Positions 52,167 to 61,521 of a DNA stretch of 64,000 bases are shown piece after piece. The DNA comes from CAYSRM01 sp964475205 (GTDB taxonomy: Bacteria > Verrucomicrobiota > Kiritimatiellia > UBA8416 > CAYSRM01), in the NCBI GenBank assembly GCA_964475205.1, contig CAYYVQ010000001.1, positions 62,001 through 126,000 of the forward strand. Direction: 5' to 3'. The stretch's first letter is position 1, and the number at the start of each line of letters is the position of its first letter. A model generated the notes under the pieces. The model was given only the letters and a program-made list of their open reading frames with translations. It was not told the DNA's origin and ran no database searches. The translations under genes were made by a program, and so were the position numbers.

Positions 52167-53597
52167 ATGTCAAATACACACAAAGAGAAATCGTTGGATT
52201 CTATCAGTTCGCTCTGCAAACGACGGGGTTTCATTTACCAGACCTCTGAAATATACGGCGGTATTAACGGATTCTGGGACTATGGTCCGCTTGGTTGCGA
52301 ATTGAAAAGAAATATCAGGGACGCATGGTGGCAGAATATAGTAAGCAGCAGGGAAAACATTGTTGGTCTCGATAGCTGTATAATAATGCACCCCAGAGTA
52401 TGGGAAGCTTCAGGCCACATCGGCGGGTTTGCCGATCCGATGGTTGATTGCAGGCAGTGCAAGAAGAGGTTCAAGGCCGATCAGCTCTGCGAAGAACAGG
52501 ATAAGAGCCTTGTCAGAAAAGATTCCGCTTATGCCCTTCCTGACGGCATCAAATGCCCGTCTTGCGGCAACGCAGATTTCACTGACATTCGTGAATTCAA
52601 TCTGATGTTCAAGACATTCATCGGGCCGGTGGAAGACGATTCCTCCGTGGCGTATCTCAGGCCGGAGACAGCACAGGGGATTTTTGCCCAGTTCAGCAAT
52701 GTACTGGCTACTTCCCGTCAGAAAATCCCTTTTGGCATAGCCCAGATGGGCAAGGCATTCAGAAACGAGATCAACCCCCGTAATTACACTTTCCGTTCTC
52801 GCGAGTTTGAACAAATGGAGCTTGAATTCTTTATCAAACCGGGAACCGAAGACCATTGGCATGGTTACTGGGTAAATGAGCGGCTGAAATGGTACGAATC
52901 CATAGGCCTTCCAGGAGAAGATCTGGGACAACATGTCTATCCGGATGATGAACTGGCGCATTATGCTTCGGCATGCACTGATGTTACTTACCATTTTCCT
53001 TTCGGAGTTCAAGAACTTGAAGGTATAGCCGCCAGGGGATGTTTTGACTTGTCCAGGCACCAGGAGTGCAGCGGAAAGTCTATGGAATACTTTGATCAGG
53101 CTGCGAATGAGAAGTATATACCTCATGTTATAGAACCATCCGCTGGAATAGATCGTATTGCCCTTGCCCTTTTGTGCAATGCGTATTGCGAAGAGTGGGT
53201 GCCCAGGGGCAAAACGGAAGGCCAGCCGATGCCTGCTGAACCCGGTAAGGCTCCGCCCGAAGGCTATGAGACGAGAACCTTGATGCGTTTCGCGCCAAGC
53301 GTCGCGCCCATAAAAATAGCTGTATTCCCGCTTCTCAAAAACAAGCCCCCGCTGGTTGAAAAGGGTCGCGAGGTTTTTGAGATGCTGCGCAGCCGCTGGA
53401 CTGTCGACTGGGATCAGGTCGGCACCATCGGCAGACGCTACCGCAGACAGGACGAGGCAGGAACACCTTTTGGAGTCACCATAGATTTTGACACATTGGA
53501 AGACGACACAGTGACAGTGAGAGACCGCGATTCAATGAAGCAGGAACGGGTTGCGCTTGCAGAACTGTCCAACCGTTTTGCAGAGTTGTTAGACTAA
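52167..53597 (+). CDS. glyQS: Glycine--tRNA ligase (dimeric, class II)
   Basis: Charges tRNA-Gly. 476 residues from the ATG at 52167 (an in-frame ATG at 52137 is less likely). This is the alpha2 form related to eukaryotic and Gram-positive enzymes, not the alpha2-beta2 form. Motif 1 region GFIYQTSEIYGGINGFWDYG, zinc-binding CRQCKKRF and KCPSCGNADF, motif 2 GKAFRNEINPRNYTFRSREF, motif 3 VIEPSAGIDRIALALLCNAY. The anticodon-binding domain spans about 365-470. The transposon ends 57 bases before the start codon, so its promoter may be affected. Confidence 0.96.
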   Translation: MSNTHKEKSLDSISSLCKRRGFIYQTSEIYGGINGFWDYGPLGCELKRNIRDAWWQNIVSSRENIVGLDSCIIMHPRVWEASGHIGGFADPMVDCRQCKKRFKADQLCEEQDKSLVRKDSAYALPDGIKCPSCGNADFTDIREFNLMFKTFIGPVEDDSSVAYLRPETAQGIFAQFSNVLATSRQKIPFGIAQMGKAFRNEINPRNYTFRSREFEQMELEFFIKPGTEDHWHGYWVNERLKWYESIGLPGEDLGQHVYPDDELAHYASACTDVTYHFPFGVQELEGIAARGCFDLSRHQECSGKSMEYFDQAANEKYIPHVIEPSAGIDRIALALLCNAYCEEWVPRGKTEGQPMPAEPGKAPPEGYETRTLMRFAPSVAPIKIAVFPLLKNKPPLVEKGREVFEMLRSRWTVDWDQVGTIGRRYRRQDEAGTPFGVTIDFDTLEDDTVTVRDRDSMKQERVALAELSNRFAELLD

Positions 53598-53641
53598 ATC
53601 TCTATCTCTGAGGCTTGGAATTAATTTTCGGCGCTATTCGT

Positions 53642-54331
53642 ATGAAAAAAGAAGATAATATGGATTTTGCCCGCGTGGATCTGGATCGCGCTAATCGCTG
53701 TGGTGCGCCGGAGACTGTATACTGTCCCGGTAAAAGTGCGGAACAAATTACGTCAATACTGCTTGCTCTAAAGAAAGCGGGACAGAATGCCATGGCATCC
53801 CGAGCCACCCCTGAGCAATTCGAAACAGTACGCGCGCGGATACCGGAGGCCGAATGGCACCCACAGGCAAGCGCGATTACGCTCGATGTTGCCCCCGCCC
53901 CGGAGCCGGTGGGACTGGTAACTGTCATCTGTGCAGGAACCTCTGATATCAATGTAGCCGAGGAAGCCGCGCTTACTGCCGCACGAATGGGCGCTCGGGT
54001 TAAGAAAATTTTTGATGTTGGCGTCGCCGGACTGCACCGTGTGATGAATCATGTGGATGCGCTTAATCAATCCAACGCGGTTGTAGTGGTAGCCGGAATG
54101 GAAGGGGCGCTTGCTTCTGTGGTAGGAGGACTGATTGACAAGCCGGTCATCGCAGTGCCGACAAGCGTTGGCTACGGAGCCGGATTCAAGGGCGTTGCCG
54201 CATTGCTCACTATGATCAACTCATGCGTTCCCGGAATCAGTGTTGTAAATATCGATAACGGTTTTGGTGGAGGTGCAGCGGCGGCGATTATCAACCGGAC
54301 TGCTGTCGGAAAGCAAAAAACTGATGAGTAA
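53642..54331 (+). CDS. larB: Nickel pincer cofactor synthesis protein LarB
   Basis: Carboxylates and hydrolyses nicotinic acid adenine dinucleotide in the first step of the nickel-pincer nucleotide cofactor used by lactate racemase and related enzymes. 229 residues with DFARVDLDRANRCGAPETVY, CAGTSDINVAEEAALTAARM, VAGMEGALASVVGGLIDKPV and SVGYGAGFKGVAALLTMINS, typical LarB (PurE-like) segments. The N-terminus is about 20-35 residues shorter than in many relatives. A second start at 53660 follows AGAAG. It overlaps larC by eight bases. Confidence 0.92.
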   Translation: MKKEDNMDFARVDLDRANRCGAPETVYCPGKSAEQITSILLALKKAGQNAMASRATPEQFETVRARIPEAEWHPQASAITLDVAPAPEPVGLVTVICAGTSDINVAEEAALTAARMGARVKKIFDVGVAGLHRVMNHVDALNQSNAVVVVAGMEGALASVVGGLIDKPVIAVPTSVGYGAGFKGVAALLTMINSCVPGISVVNIDNGFGGGAAAAIINRTAVGKQKTDE

Positions 54332-55538
54332 CTCCCGGAATATAGCCAGATTTGATAGCGTGGGCGGAGCCAGCGGAGACATGATTCTTTCAGCTTTTCT
54401 TGATCTCGGCGTGAACAGCAAAGATTTGATATCTACCCTGAAACAGCTTGATATCGAGAATTTTGAACTTATTCCACGCAAGGTTGAGCAGAATGGACTG
54501 CACGGAACCGGTCTTGAAATCAAAATCGATCAGCATGGTAATCATCACCACCGAACTTTCCATGACATTCAGGATATCCTTGAAAAGTCGGGCATTGAGG
54601 CGAAAGTCAAGGATACAAGCCTTCAAGTATTCCGCAAACTGGCTGAAGCTGAAGCGTCCGTACACAACACAACGCCGGATAAAGTGACATTTCACGAAGT
54701 AGGGGCAGCCGATTCAATTATCGATATTGTTGGGTCCTGTTTCTGCCTTGAAAGCCTGAAAATAGAAAGCGTAACAGTCGGCCCGCTTCCCGCCGGCCGG
54801 GGAACAATACCGGCTGCGCATGGACTTCTGCCTGTGCCGGTCCCAGCCACTTGCCTGCTGCTTCGGAATCATCAGATTATCCAAACAGAAGAGACCACTG
54901 AATTGGTTACCCCAACAGGAGCAGCCCTGTTGGCTACATGGGAGGAGCTTCTGCCGCCTGCGGACTGTGCCGCAACTGTCAGTAAAACCGGACATGGATT
55001 CGGTTCCAAAAAGCTCTCTGCGCGTCCGAACCTTTTGCGGATTTCGCTTTTGAGCGCCTCAAAAAAAGTGCATGAAACATCGGACTACTGTATCGTACTT
55101 GAATCCAATATTGACGATACGATTCCTGAATTGCTTGGCTCACTGGCATCCAGATTGTTTGAGGCCGGAGCCCTGGAAGTGTTTTTCACAGCCGCACAGA
55201 TGAAAAAACACCGCCCGGGAACCCTGCTTTCGGTTCTGGCAAGGCCGGAGGACCAAGCCTGCATCAAGGAACTGATTTTCAGGGAAACAACAACTTTCGG
55301 GATTCGTGAATACGGAGTCAGCCGAACCACGCTGGCCAGGCGCTCGCATGCGGTGCAGACCCGATACGGTCCGGTAAAGATAAAGATTGGCGCCCTGCAC
55401 GGCGAAGATGTTACGTGGTCACCGGAATACGAGGACTGTGTGCGAATCGCAAGAGAACAGCAGACGCCTGTTCGCAAAGTTTACGAAGCCGCTCTGAGAG
55501 CACATCCGGACAAGCTTGAAGAGATTAAGAAACACTGA
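54324..55538 (+). CDS. larC: Nickel-inserting cofactor synthesis protein LarC
   Basis: CTP-dependent cyclometallase that puts nickel into the pincer nucleotide. 404 residues from the ATG at 54324, inside the end of larB (an earlier start at 54264 would overlap it by 68 bases). N-terminal FDSVGGASGDMILSAFLDLG and the metal-binding His cluster QHGNHHHRTFHD (about 65-76); central FHEVGAADSIIDIVG and PTGAALLATW; C-terminal ESNIDDTIPELLGSLASRLF and MKKHRPGTLLSVLA. The frame is continuous, so the two-part LarC1/LarC2 frameshift seen in some species is not needed. No larE or larA lies nearby. Confidence 0.93.
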   Translation: MSNSRNIARFDSVGGASGDMILSAFLDLGVNSKDLISTLKQLDIENFELIPRKVEQNGLHGTGLEIKIDQHGNHHHRTFHDIQDILEKSGIEAKVKDTSLQVFRKLAEAEASVHNTTPDKVTFHEVGAADSIIDIVGSCFCLESLKIESVTVGPLPAGRGTIPAAHGLLPVPVPATCLLLRNHQIIQTEETTELVTPTGAALLATWEELLPPADCAATVSKTGHGFGSKKLSARPNLLRISLLSASKKVHETSDYCIVLESNIDDTIPELLGSLASRLFEAGALEVFFTAAQMKKHRPGTLLSVLARPEDQACIKELIFRETTTFGIREYGVSRTTLARRSHAVQTRYGPVKIKIGALHGEDVTWSPEYEDCVRIAREQQTPVRKVYEAALRAHPDKLEEIKKH

Positions 55539-55590
55539 CTTTGTTCAGCATTTTTGTCTTTTCGCCGGATAATTGCACCAGATTGGGTTT

Positions 55591-56451
55591 TTATACATTT
55601 CTACCGCTCCAGTTCAATTTCCGGCGAAGCACTGAAAAATAACTGTAACCCGGAAGGTGCAGGAACCTGACCGTCTCAGGGGCGCGTTGTGCTTCTATGC
55701 TGTCGCCTTTCTTAAGGGACTGTCCAACCTGGCCATCGATTGACAAGGGTATTTCATCTTCCGATGCTGCCACCCGCACGGTAATTGTGCCGGTATCGGG
55801 CACCAGCAACGGCCTGGAGCTCAGGGTGTGGGGGCAGATAAGCCCGATAACAAAGGACTGGGTGTCAGGAGTAACGATGGGCCCTCCTGCAGACAGCGCA
55901 TGGCCGGTGCTTCCGGTGGGTGTTGAAATAATCAGTCCGTCGCAGATATACGAGGTTACGCTTTCGCCGTTAACCGAAACATCAAGGCTCACTACCCTCA
56001 TGGATCCCCCTGTGGCAATTACAACATCATTGAGCGCCCGGTATTGAACCGACTTTTTGCCGTTACACAATACCTTACAGTTGATGACAGAACGTGAACT
56101 GATAGAGTAACTGTCGGCGGCAATACATTCGATCGCTTTTTCCAGCTCTGCATGCGAAACACTTGTCAGAAATCCAAGTCCACCCATGTTAATGCCCATT
56201 ACGGGTATATTGCAAGAGTTCAAAAGCCGCACCGTGCGCAGCACTGTCCCGTCACCGCCCAGCGCCAATACCGCATCAGCGTTCCTACACATTGTGTCAA
56301 CATCCACAACCTTGCAGCATTCGACCAATTGCCCGGTCTCTTTGTTTGAGAAAAGCTTTATGCCTAATTCTTCAGCTTTAGCGGAAAGCCTGCTTAAAAT
56401 ATGGGGAGCATCCTTTTTACTGGTGTTGGCTATCACTCCGAGATTTCTCAT
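55591..56451 (-). CDS. nadK: NAD kinase
   Basis: Phosphorylates NAD to NADP. 286 residues. Signatures: AVLALGGDGTVLRTVRLL (GGDG), GINMGGLGFLTSVSHAELEK, ALNDVVIATGG, CDGLIISTPTGSTGHALSAG and ICPHTLSSRPLLVPD. Last gene of the minus-strand run; its ATG overlaps the TGA of tlyA by four bases. Confidence 0.96.
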   Translation of the reverse strand: MRNLGVIANTSKKDAPHILSRLSAKAEELGIKLFSNKETGQLVECCKVVDVDTMCRNADAVLALGGDGTVLRTVRLLNSCNIPVMGINMGGLGFLTSVSHAELEKAIECIAADSYSISSRSVINCKVLCNGKKSVQYRALNDVVIATGGSMRVVSLDVSVNGESVTSYICDGLIISTPTGSTGHALSAGGPIVTPDTQSFVIGLICPHTLSSRPLLVPDTGTITVRVAASEDEIPLSIDGQVGQSLKKGDSIEAQRAPETVRFLHLPGYSYFSVLRRKLNWSGRNV

Positions 56452-57224
56452 AAAATTTCCCCATGGCTATGCGCGAATCTTCCCGGCGAGCCAGGAACCT
56501 TACAGTGAGCAAGGTATTCAATGTTCCCCGCGGGGCCCCGCAGGGGCGATTCTTCAACTCCGACAAACTCAAGGTCAAGTTCCCCCACCCCGAAATCACG
56601 CACTTTATCTACAGTCCGTTTCCTTGTTTCCGGATCGCGAACTACGCCTCCTCTGGCAACCTCATCCCGTCTTGCTTCAAACTGAGGTTTAATCAGCAGA
56701 ACCAGTTCTGCGCCCGGAGAAATTACTTTTATAACAGCCGGCAGCACCTTAGTCAACGAGATGAAAGACACATCAATTGTTGCAAACCGGGGCTTTTCAG
56801 GAAAGCTCGCGGACTCCAGATACCTTGCATTGACGTTTTCCATCACTATGACCCGGTCATCATTTCTCAATTTCCAGTCCAACTGGCCTTTTCCGACATC
56901 AATACAGTAGACTTTTGCGGCTCCATGCTGCAGCATGCAGTCAGCAAACCCGCCGGTGGAAGACCCGACATCCATGCATACCATTCCGTCAACGTCCAGA
57001 TTGAAATACCTGAATGCACCCTCAAGTTTTTCGCCGCCTCTGCCCACAAACCTGGGTTTCTCCTTAGCCGTGATCTTTGCATTTGAATCTATGCGCATGC
57101 CGGATTTACCATACACATGGCCGTCTATGAGCACCTTTCCGGCGAGAATCATACGCTGCGCCTTTTCACGGCTGTCAACAAGACCACGAGCAACAACCAG
57201 CCTGTCTAAACGTTCTTTCTTCAT
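56448..57224 (-). CDS. tlyA: TlyA-family rRNA 2'-O-methyltransferase
   Basis: A 258-residue S4-domain methyltransferase that in mycobacteria modifies 16S and 23S rRNA (capreomycin target). The S4 RNA-binding domain is at about 1-65 (KERLDRLVVARGLVDSREKA, VGRGGEKLEGAF) and the Rossmann methyltransferase at about 75-245 (CMDVGSSTGGFADCMLQHGA, DVSFISLTKVLPAVIKVISP, LLIKPQFEARRDEVARGGVV). Start set at 57224, 14 bases after dxs; an ATG at 57257 would overlap dxs by 20 bases. Also described as hemolysin-like in older annotation. Coupled to nadK. Confidence 0.92.
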   Translation of the reverse strand: MKKERLDRLVVARGLVDSREKAQRMILAGKVLIDGHVYGKSGMRIDSNAKITAKEKPRFVGRGGEKLEGAFRYFNLDVDGMVCMDVGSSTGGFADCMLQHGAAKVYCIDVGKGQLDWKLRNDDRVIVMENVNARYLESASFPEKPRFATIDVSFISLTKVLPAVIKVISPGAELVLLIKPQFEARRDEVARGGVVRDPETRKRTVDKVRDFGVGELDLEFVGVEESPLRGPAGNIEYLAHCKVPGSPGRFAHSHGEIL

Positions 57225-57237
57225 GGCGCAATCCGGT

Positions 57238-59151
57238 CTATTCTCTTCTTTTGCCAAGGGCCGATAGAACTCTTTCGCAAATTGATTCAGGTGTTAATCC
57301 GGCATTTCTCATCAGCTTGGCATTGGTTCCGTGCTCGATAAACCTGTCCGGCCATCCCACCTTTATAACGGGCACAGGTGATTTGGATGCATGAACATGC
57401 GATTCAACAAGCGAGCCGAAGCCGCCAAACGCGGCGCCGTTTTCAAGAGTGACCAGGGCCCTGCTTTTCAGGCAATGCTCGTTTAGAAGATCATGGTCCA
57501 CAGGCTTGACAAAACGCGCATTGACAACACCTGCTGATACGCCTGATTGTTCAACCAGCTTTGCGCATTCTTGCGCTATTTCAACCATATCGCCGAGCGC
57601 CCAGAACCAGACCGCTCCGTCTAAAGAGCCATCAACAGGTTCTCTGGCAACAACCGCTTTGCCGACAGATAACAGCTCGTGCTCTTGTTTCAGGGAAACG
57701 TCTTTGCCGCCTTTGGGATAACGAATAATAACCGGGGAGTTCATCTGAAGAGCAGTATAGAGCATATCGCCAAGCTCAAACTCATCGGCCGGTTGCATGA
57801 TCGTAATATTGGGGATTGAACAGGCAAGAGGAAGATCAAACATACCGTGGTGCGTTGGACCGTCAGGTCCTACAACACCGGCCCGATCGAGACAGAAAAC
57901 CACGGGAAGGTTCTGTAGACAGACGTCATGGATAACAGAATCTATGCAACGCTGAAAGAAGGTGGAATATACCGCGAATACCGGTTTGAGACCGGCGGCC
58001 GCAAGGCCTGCAGCAAACACAGCGCCGTGCTCTTCGGCTATTCCGACATCAAAGAACCGTTCTGGAAATCGCGCCGCAAAAGCTGTCAGCCCGGTTCCGG
58101 CCTGCATGGCGGCTGTAATTGCCACCAGTTTTTCGTCCCGTTCCGCTATTTGGGCAAGCGACTTGCCGAAAAATGCGGAATATCCACCCGGCTTGTTTTC
58201 GGTTGCTTTTCCTGACTCAATATCAAATTTACCTGTTCCGTGCCAGTGGTCAGGTCTTGCTTCTGCAAAAGAGTAGCCCTTGCCTTTCTGGGTGGAAACA
58301 TGAAGCAGAATGGGCTTTGTTGAATCTTTCGCGACGGAAAGAGCATCCAGCATGGCGGGAATATCGTGTCCGTTAATCGGCCCGACATACCGCAACCCGA
58401 ACTCCTCGAACAATACACTCTTAAGGAAGAGACTTTTAGCTGCTTCCTCAATGCGGTAGTAACTGGATCTGAGCCAGTTCAGGCGCATCTTCCCTGCAAG
58501 CGTTTCAACTGAACTCTTGTATCTGTTGTATCTGGGATTCGCCAGGAGCGACCCCAGATGTGATGAAATTGACCCCACATTTGCGCCAATAGACATTTCG
58601 TTGTCATTGAGGACAACAATTAACCGTTTCGTCGCGCCGGCAAGGTTGTTCAATGCTTCAAATGTAATGCCGCAACCAGCAGCTCCGTCGCCCACCACAG
58701 CAATAATATTTTCGTTTGCAGCCCTTATGTCGCGCGCGCAGGCCATGCCCAGCGCGGCGGATAAGGCTGTTCCCGCGTGGCCTGCCCCAAATGCGTCGTA
58801 TTCGCTTTCCGAACGTTTCAGAAATCCCGAAAGTCCGCCATCCTGGCGGATTGTGGGAAAACTGTTCTTACGGCCAGTCAGAATTTTATATGCATAAGTC
58901 TGGTGGCTCACATCCCAGAGAATCCTGTCCGAGGCCGGGTTAAAGGCTTTGAGAAGAGCAACTGTCAGCTCTACTGTGCCAAGACTTGCAGCGAGGTGGC
59001 CGCCGGATTGACTTACGCAATCTATAATCATTTCGCGGACATCATCGGCAAGCAATTGCAACTCGCTTGAAGGCAGCTTTCTAATGTCTCCGGGACTATT
59101 GACCTTATCCAGAACTCTAAGTTTCTTTGTTTTGTCGACTTTCTGCTGCAA
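57238..59151 (-). CDS. dxs: 1-deoxy-D-xylulose-5-phosphate synthase
   Basis: Thiamine-diphosphate enzyme that joins pyruvate and glyceraldehyde 3-phosphate in the first step of the MEP isoprenoid pathway. 637 residues. Motifs: SGGHLAASLGTVELTVAL, WDVSHQTYAYKILTGRKNSF, VGDGAAGCGITFEALNNLAG (GDG ThDP motif), VGIAEEHGAVFAAGLAAAGL (catalytic Glu) and DRAGVVGPDGPTHHGMFDLP. Pairing with tlyA and nadK downstream is a common gene order. Twenty-eight bases after oppC. Confidence 0.97.
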   Translation of the reverse strand: MQQKVDKTKKLRVLDKVNSPGDIRKLPSSELQLLADDVREMIIDCVSQSGGHLAASLGTVELTVALLKAFNPASDRILWDVSHQTYAYKILTGRKNSFPTIRQDGGLSGFLKRSESEYDAFGAGHAGTALSAALGMACARDIRAANENIIAVVGDGAAGCGITFEALNNLAGATKRLIVVLNDNEMSIGANVGSISSHLGSLLANPRYNRYKSSVETLAGKMRLNWLRSSYYRIEEAAKSLFLKSVLFEEFGLRYVGPINGHDIPAMLDALSVAKDSTKPILLHVSTQKGKGYSFAEARPDHWHGTGKFDIESGKATENKPGGYSAFFGKSLAQIAERDEKLVAITAAMQAGTGLTAFAARFPERFFDVGIAEEHGAVFAAGLAAAGLKPVFAVYSTFFQRCIDSVIHDVCLQNLPVVFCLDRAGVVGPDGPTHHGMFDLPLACSIPNITIMQPADEFELGDMLYTALQMNSPVIIRYPKGGKDVSLKQEHELLSVGKAVVAREPVDGSLDGAVWFWALGDMVEIAQECAKLVEQSGVSAGVVNARFVKPVDHDLLNEHCLKSRALVTLENGAAFGGFGSLVESHVHASKSPVPVIKVGWPDRFIEHGTNAKLMRNAGLTPESICERVLSALGKRRE

Positions 59152-59179
59152 ATTTACATCCCCCCTGCCTGATTTACAC

Positions 59180-60169
59180 TCAAGCGCCTTCGGTTTGACG
59201 CCTCAACCGCGGGTCAAGCGCGTCTCGCAGCGCGTCGCCCAGAAGGTTGAAAGCAAGAACGACCAGGAATATGGCAAGCGTAGTAAAAGTCAGTTCCCAC
59301 CAGACCCCATGCCACAATCTCATCCTGGAGCTTCCAATCATAGTACCCCATGACGGCTCAGACTGAACACCTATCCCGAGGTAGCTCATTATCACTTCTG
59401 TACCAATCGCCGAAGGAAATCTCAACGAAAAGGTGATAATTATAATATGCGCAACATTAGGAAGTATATGCCGGAATATGGTTCGGAAAGAACCGATCCC
59501 CAAAGCATGGCACGCGCGAACATAAGTTCGCTCCTTGTGCTTTATGACTTCTCCCCGGATAAGACGGCATAATCCCACCCAGGTTGTAAGTCCTATCCCA
59601 AGGTATACCCCAAGAAGTCCTTTGCCCGCAACCATTGATATTGCAAGAATAAACAGCAATGTCGGCATTGAGGCAACCGTCGAGTATAGCCATACCACAA
59701 TATCGTCAATCCAACCCCCGAAATAACCGCCAAGGCATCCAAGAATCACGCCTATAGGAATCGCAATAAATGATGTTATGATGCCGACTTTGAAAGCTAT
59801 CCTGGCTCCCTGAACAAGTCTGTGCATTACATCTCTTCCGAGGCCGTCAGTGCCCATGGGATGTTCAAGGGAAGGAGGCAGGTATTCCTTGTCTAGATCT
59901 TTTATGTCATAAGGCGGTTGTTCTCCTTTTACTTTTTCCGCATTCAGTGTTTTTACCAGTAGTGTTTTTACCGGTTGCAGGGCAGAAGGGAACTTCGAAT
60001 CTATAATGTGGTAACGCCAATACAGGACCTCGCCGTATAATGCAGCAGCAAAGAAAATTGCGATAATCCATACCGAGACTACCGAAAGTTTCTGGCCCTT
60101 TATGTTCCGCAAAACTGTCCGCCATATGCCATGGTCTTGTTTTCGTTGGTCGTTTTTGGAAGGTTTCAT
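59180..60169 (-). CDS. oppC: Peptide ABC transporter permease, OppC/DppC type
   Basis: A 329-residue inner-membrane protein. The N-terminal helix (LSVVSVWIIAIFFAAALYGE) is followed by the periplasmic DLDKEYLPPSLEHPMGTDGL and the binding-protein-dependent permease core (VGIITSFIAIPIGVILGCLG) with the EAA loop GRDV..YVRACHALGIGSFRTIFRH. Ends with GDALRDALDPRLRRQ, the OppC signature. The substrate is probably oligopeptide or a related solute. Its ATG overlaps the TGA of oppB by four bases. No ATPase gene (OppD/F) is in the window. Confidence 0.92.
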   Translation of the reverse strand: MKPSKNDQRKQDHGIWRTVLRNIKGQKLSVVSVWIIAIFFAAALYGEVLYWRYHIIDSKFPSALQPVKTLLVKTLNAEKVKGEQPPYDIKDLDKEYLPPSLEHPMGTDGLGRDVMHRLVQGARIAFKVGIITSFIAIPIGVILGCLGGYFGGWIDDIVVWLYSTVASMPTLLFILAISMVAGKGLLGVYLGIGLTTWVGLCRLIRGEVIKHKERTYVRACHALGIGSFRTIFRHILPNVAHIIIITFSLRFPSAIGTEVIMSYLGIGVQSEPSWGTMIGSSRMRLWHGVWWELTFTTLAIFLVVLAFNLLGDALRDALDPRLRRQTEGA

Positions 60170-61497
60170 TTCAGCCTCACTCTTGGATCTGCAACAGCAT
60201 AGCTAAGGTCGGTCAACAGGTTGGCAATTATGTAGATAAAGGCCCCCAGCAAAACCACAGCGCGAATCACATCAAAATCCGAACTGTTCAGGGCATTTAT
60301 GGACATTCGGCCTAATCCCGGTATTCCAAAAAAAGTTTCCAGCAACAGGCTGCCGGTGTAAAGGTAAGGAATGGTAATAATAACGCTGGTAAGTATCGGT
60401 ATCATTGCATTGCGCAACACATGCCGGAAAAGCACTCTTCGCTTTGTCGCGCCCTTTGCAAATGCTGTGCGAACGTAATCCTGGTACATTTCGTCAAGCA
60501 TGACGGTCCTGTAAAAACGCAGGCTTGATCCAAGTCCATGGGCAATCCCGAGCAGGCAAGGAAGAACGAGATAAGAAAATGACTGGTATCCCCATACAGG
60601 GAACCACCTTGTAATATATCCCAGTACATATTGACCAAGAACAAGCCATACAAGGTAATTGACGCTCATAAGAACAACGGACATTATAACGAAAGATCTG
60701 TCGATGAATGAGTTTCGAAAGAAAGCGCAAATAAGGGCCAGGGTGATAGCAAGGATGAGGCCAACCACAAATATCGGAACAGTCAGCGCAAGCGATGGCA
60801 ATATGCCTTCTCGCAGCATGGTTGTCACTTTCTGATTCGTAGAATGTGATACGCCAAAATCAAGGTGAATAATCTGGTTGAGATAGAACACAAGCTGGGA
60901 GTCGAACATATGTTTCATCCGCCGCCTCAAGCGGATGGATCGAACATCTAATTTTCCCGATTCGACTCTAAATCCGGAAGCAAAACCCGCAGTGTTGCCG
61001 CCCGTCTCGAAGATGGTCTCAATTTTGTGCCATCCCCCGGATTCAAGCTGTGTCTCATCAATGACACCGCTGCTGTCCTTTACAACGAATGCCCCGGTTG
61101 AATTTTCCGGCAGGCGATAGCTGATTTCCCACTTGAACGTTTCATTGATGTTGAGGTTGAAATTCAAGGGAATAGCGAATTCACCCTTCTCTTGAATACT
61201 GATAACGGCTTCGTCTCTGTTGTATTCAACGCCTTCGACCATTTTCCAGTTGCCCTGGAGATCCTCGAACCGGCTGTCTTCGTATGCTCGCGTTTCAGCC
61301 CACAACCCGAAAAAGAGGGGCTTATTATATCCTCTGTGCTCGTCAAATTCCTCAAGCCGTTTGGCTGTAACATTTTTTCCCAGTTTTGCAGCGCCTGGAC
61401 TTCCTCCTGCAACGTTAAACAGAACAAACGTTATCAATATGACTCCGAAAACAGTCGGAATCATATAAAGAATTCTTTTAAGCGCATAACGCAGCAT
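60166..61497 (-). CDS. oppB: Peptide ABC transporter permease, OppB/DppB type, with periplasmic insertion
   Basis: A 443-residue permease; typical members have about 310-340. The first helix (MLRYALKRILYMIPTVFGVI) is followed by an inserted domain of about 120 residues (about 72-195), predicted beta-rich (NWKMVEGVEYNRDEAVISIQ, KWEISYRLPENSTGAFVVKD, WHKIETIFETGGNTAGFASG), resembling a small sugar- or protein-binding sandwich. Then the usual core resumes at FYLNQIIHLDFGVSHSTNQK, with EAA loop DYVRTAFAKGATKRRVLFRH and the end SYAVADPRVRLK. The insert lies in the first extracytoplasmic loop. Confidence 0.9.
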   Translation of the reverse strand: MLRYALKRILYMIPTVFGVILITFVLFNVAGGSPGAAKLGKNVTAKRLEEFDEHRGYNKPLFFGLWAETRAYEDSRFEDLQGNWKMVEGVEYNRDEAVISIQEKGEFAIPLNFNLNINETFKWEISYRLPENSTGAFVVKDSSGVIDETQLESGGWHKIETIFETGGNTAGFASGFRVESGKLDVRSIRLRRRMKHMFDSQLVFYLNQIIHLDFGVSHSTNQKVTTMLREGILPSLALTVPIFVVGLILAITLALICAFFRNSFIDRSFVIMSVVLMSVNYLVWLVLGQYVLGYITRWFPVWGYQSFSYLVLPCLLGIAHGLGSSLRFYRTVMLDEMYQDYVRTAFAKGATKRRVLFRHVLRNAMIPILTSVIITIPYLYTGSLLLETFFGIPGLGRMSINALNSSDFDVIRAVVLLGAFIYIIANLLTDLSYAVADPRVRLK

Positions 61498-61521
61498 AAA
61501 TATTCCTCGCGCTTCCCATGG

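Noticed and set aside
57962..58276. Plus-strand 104-codon frame opposite dxs
   Set aside because: Low-complexity Ala/Pro/Ser composition, a typical shadow of a GC-rich gene.
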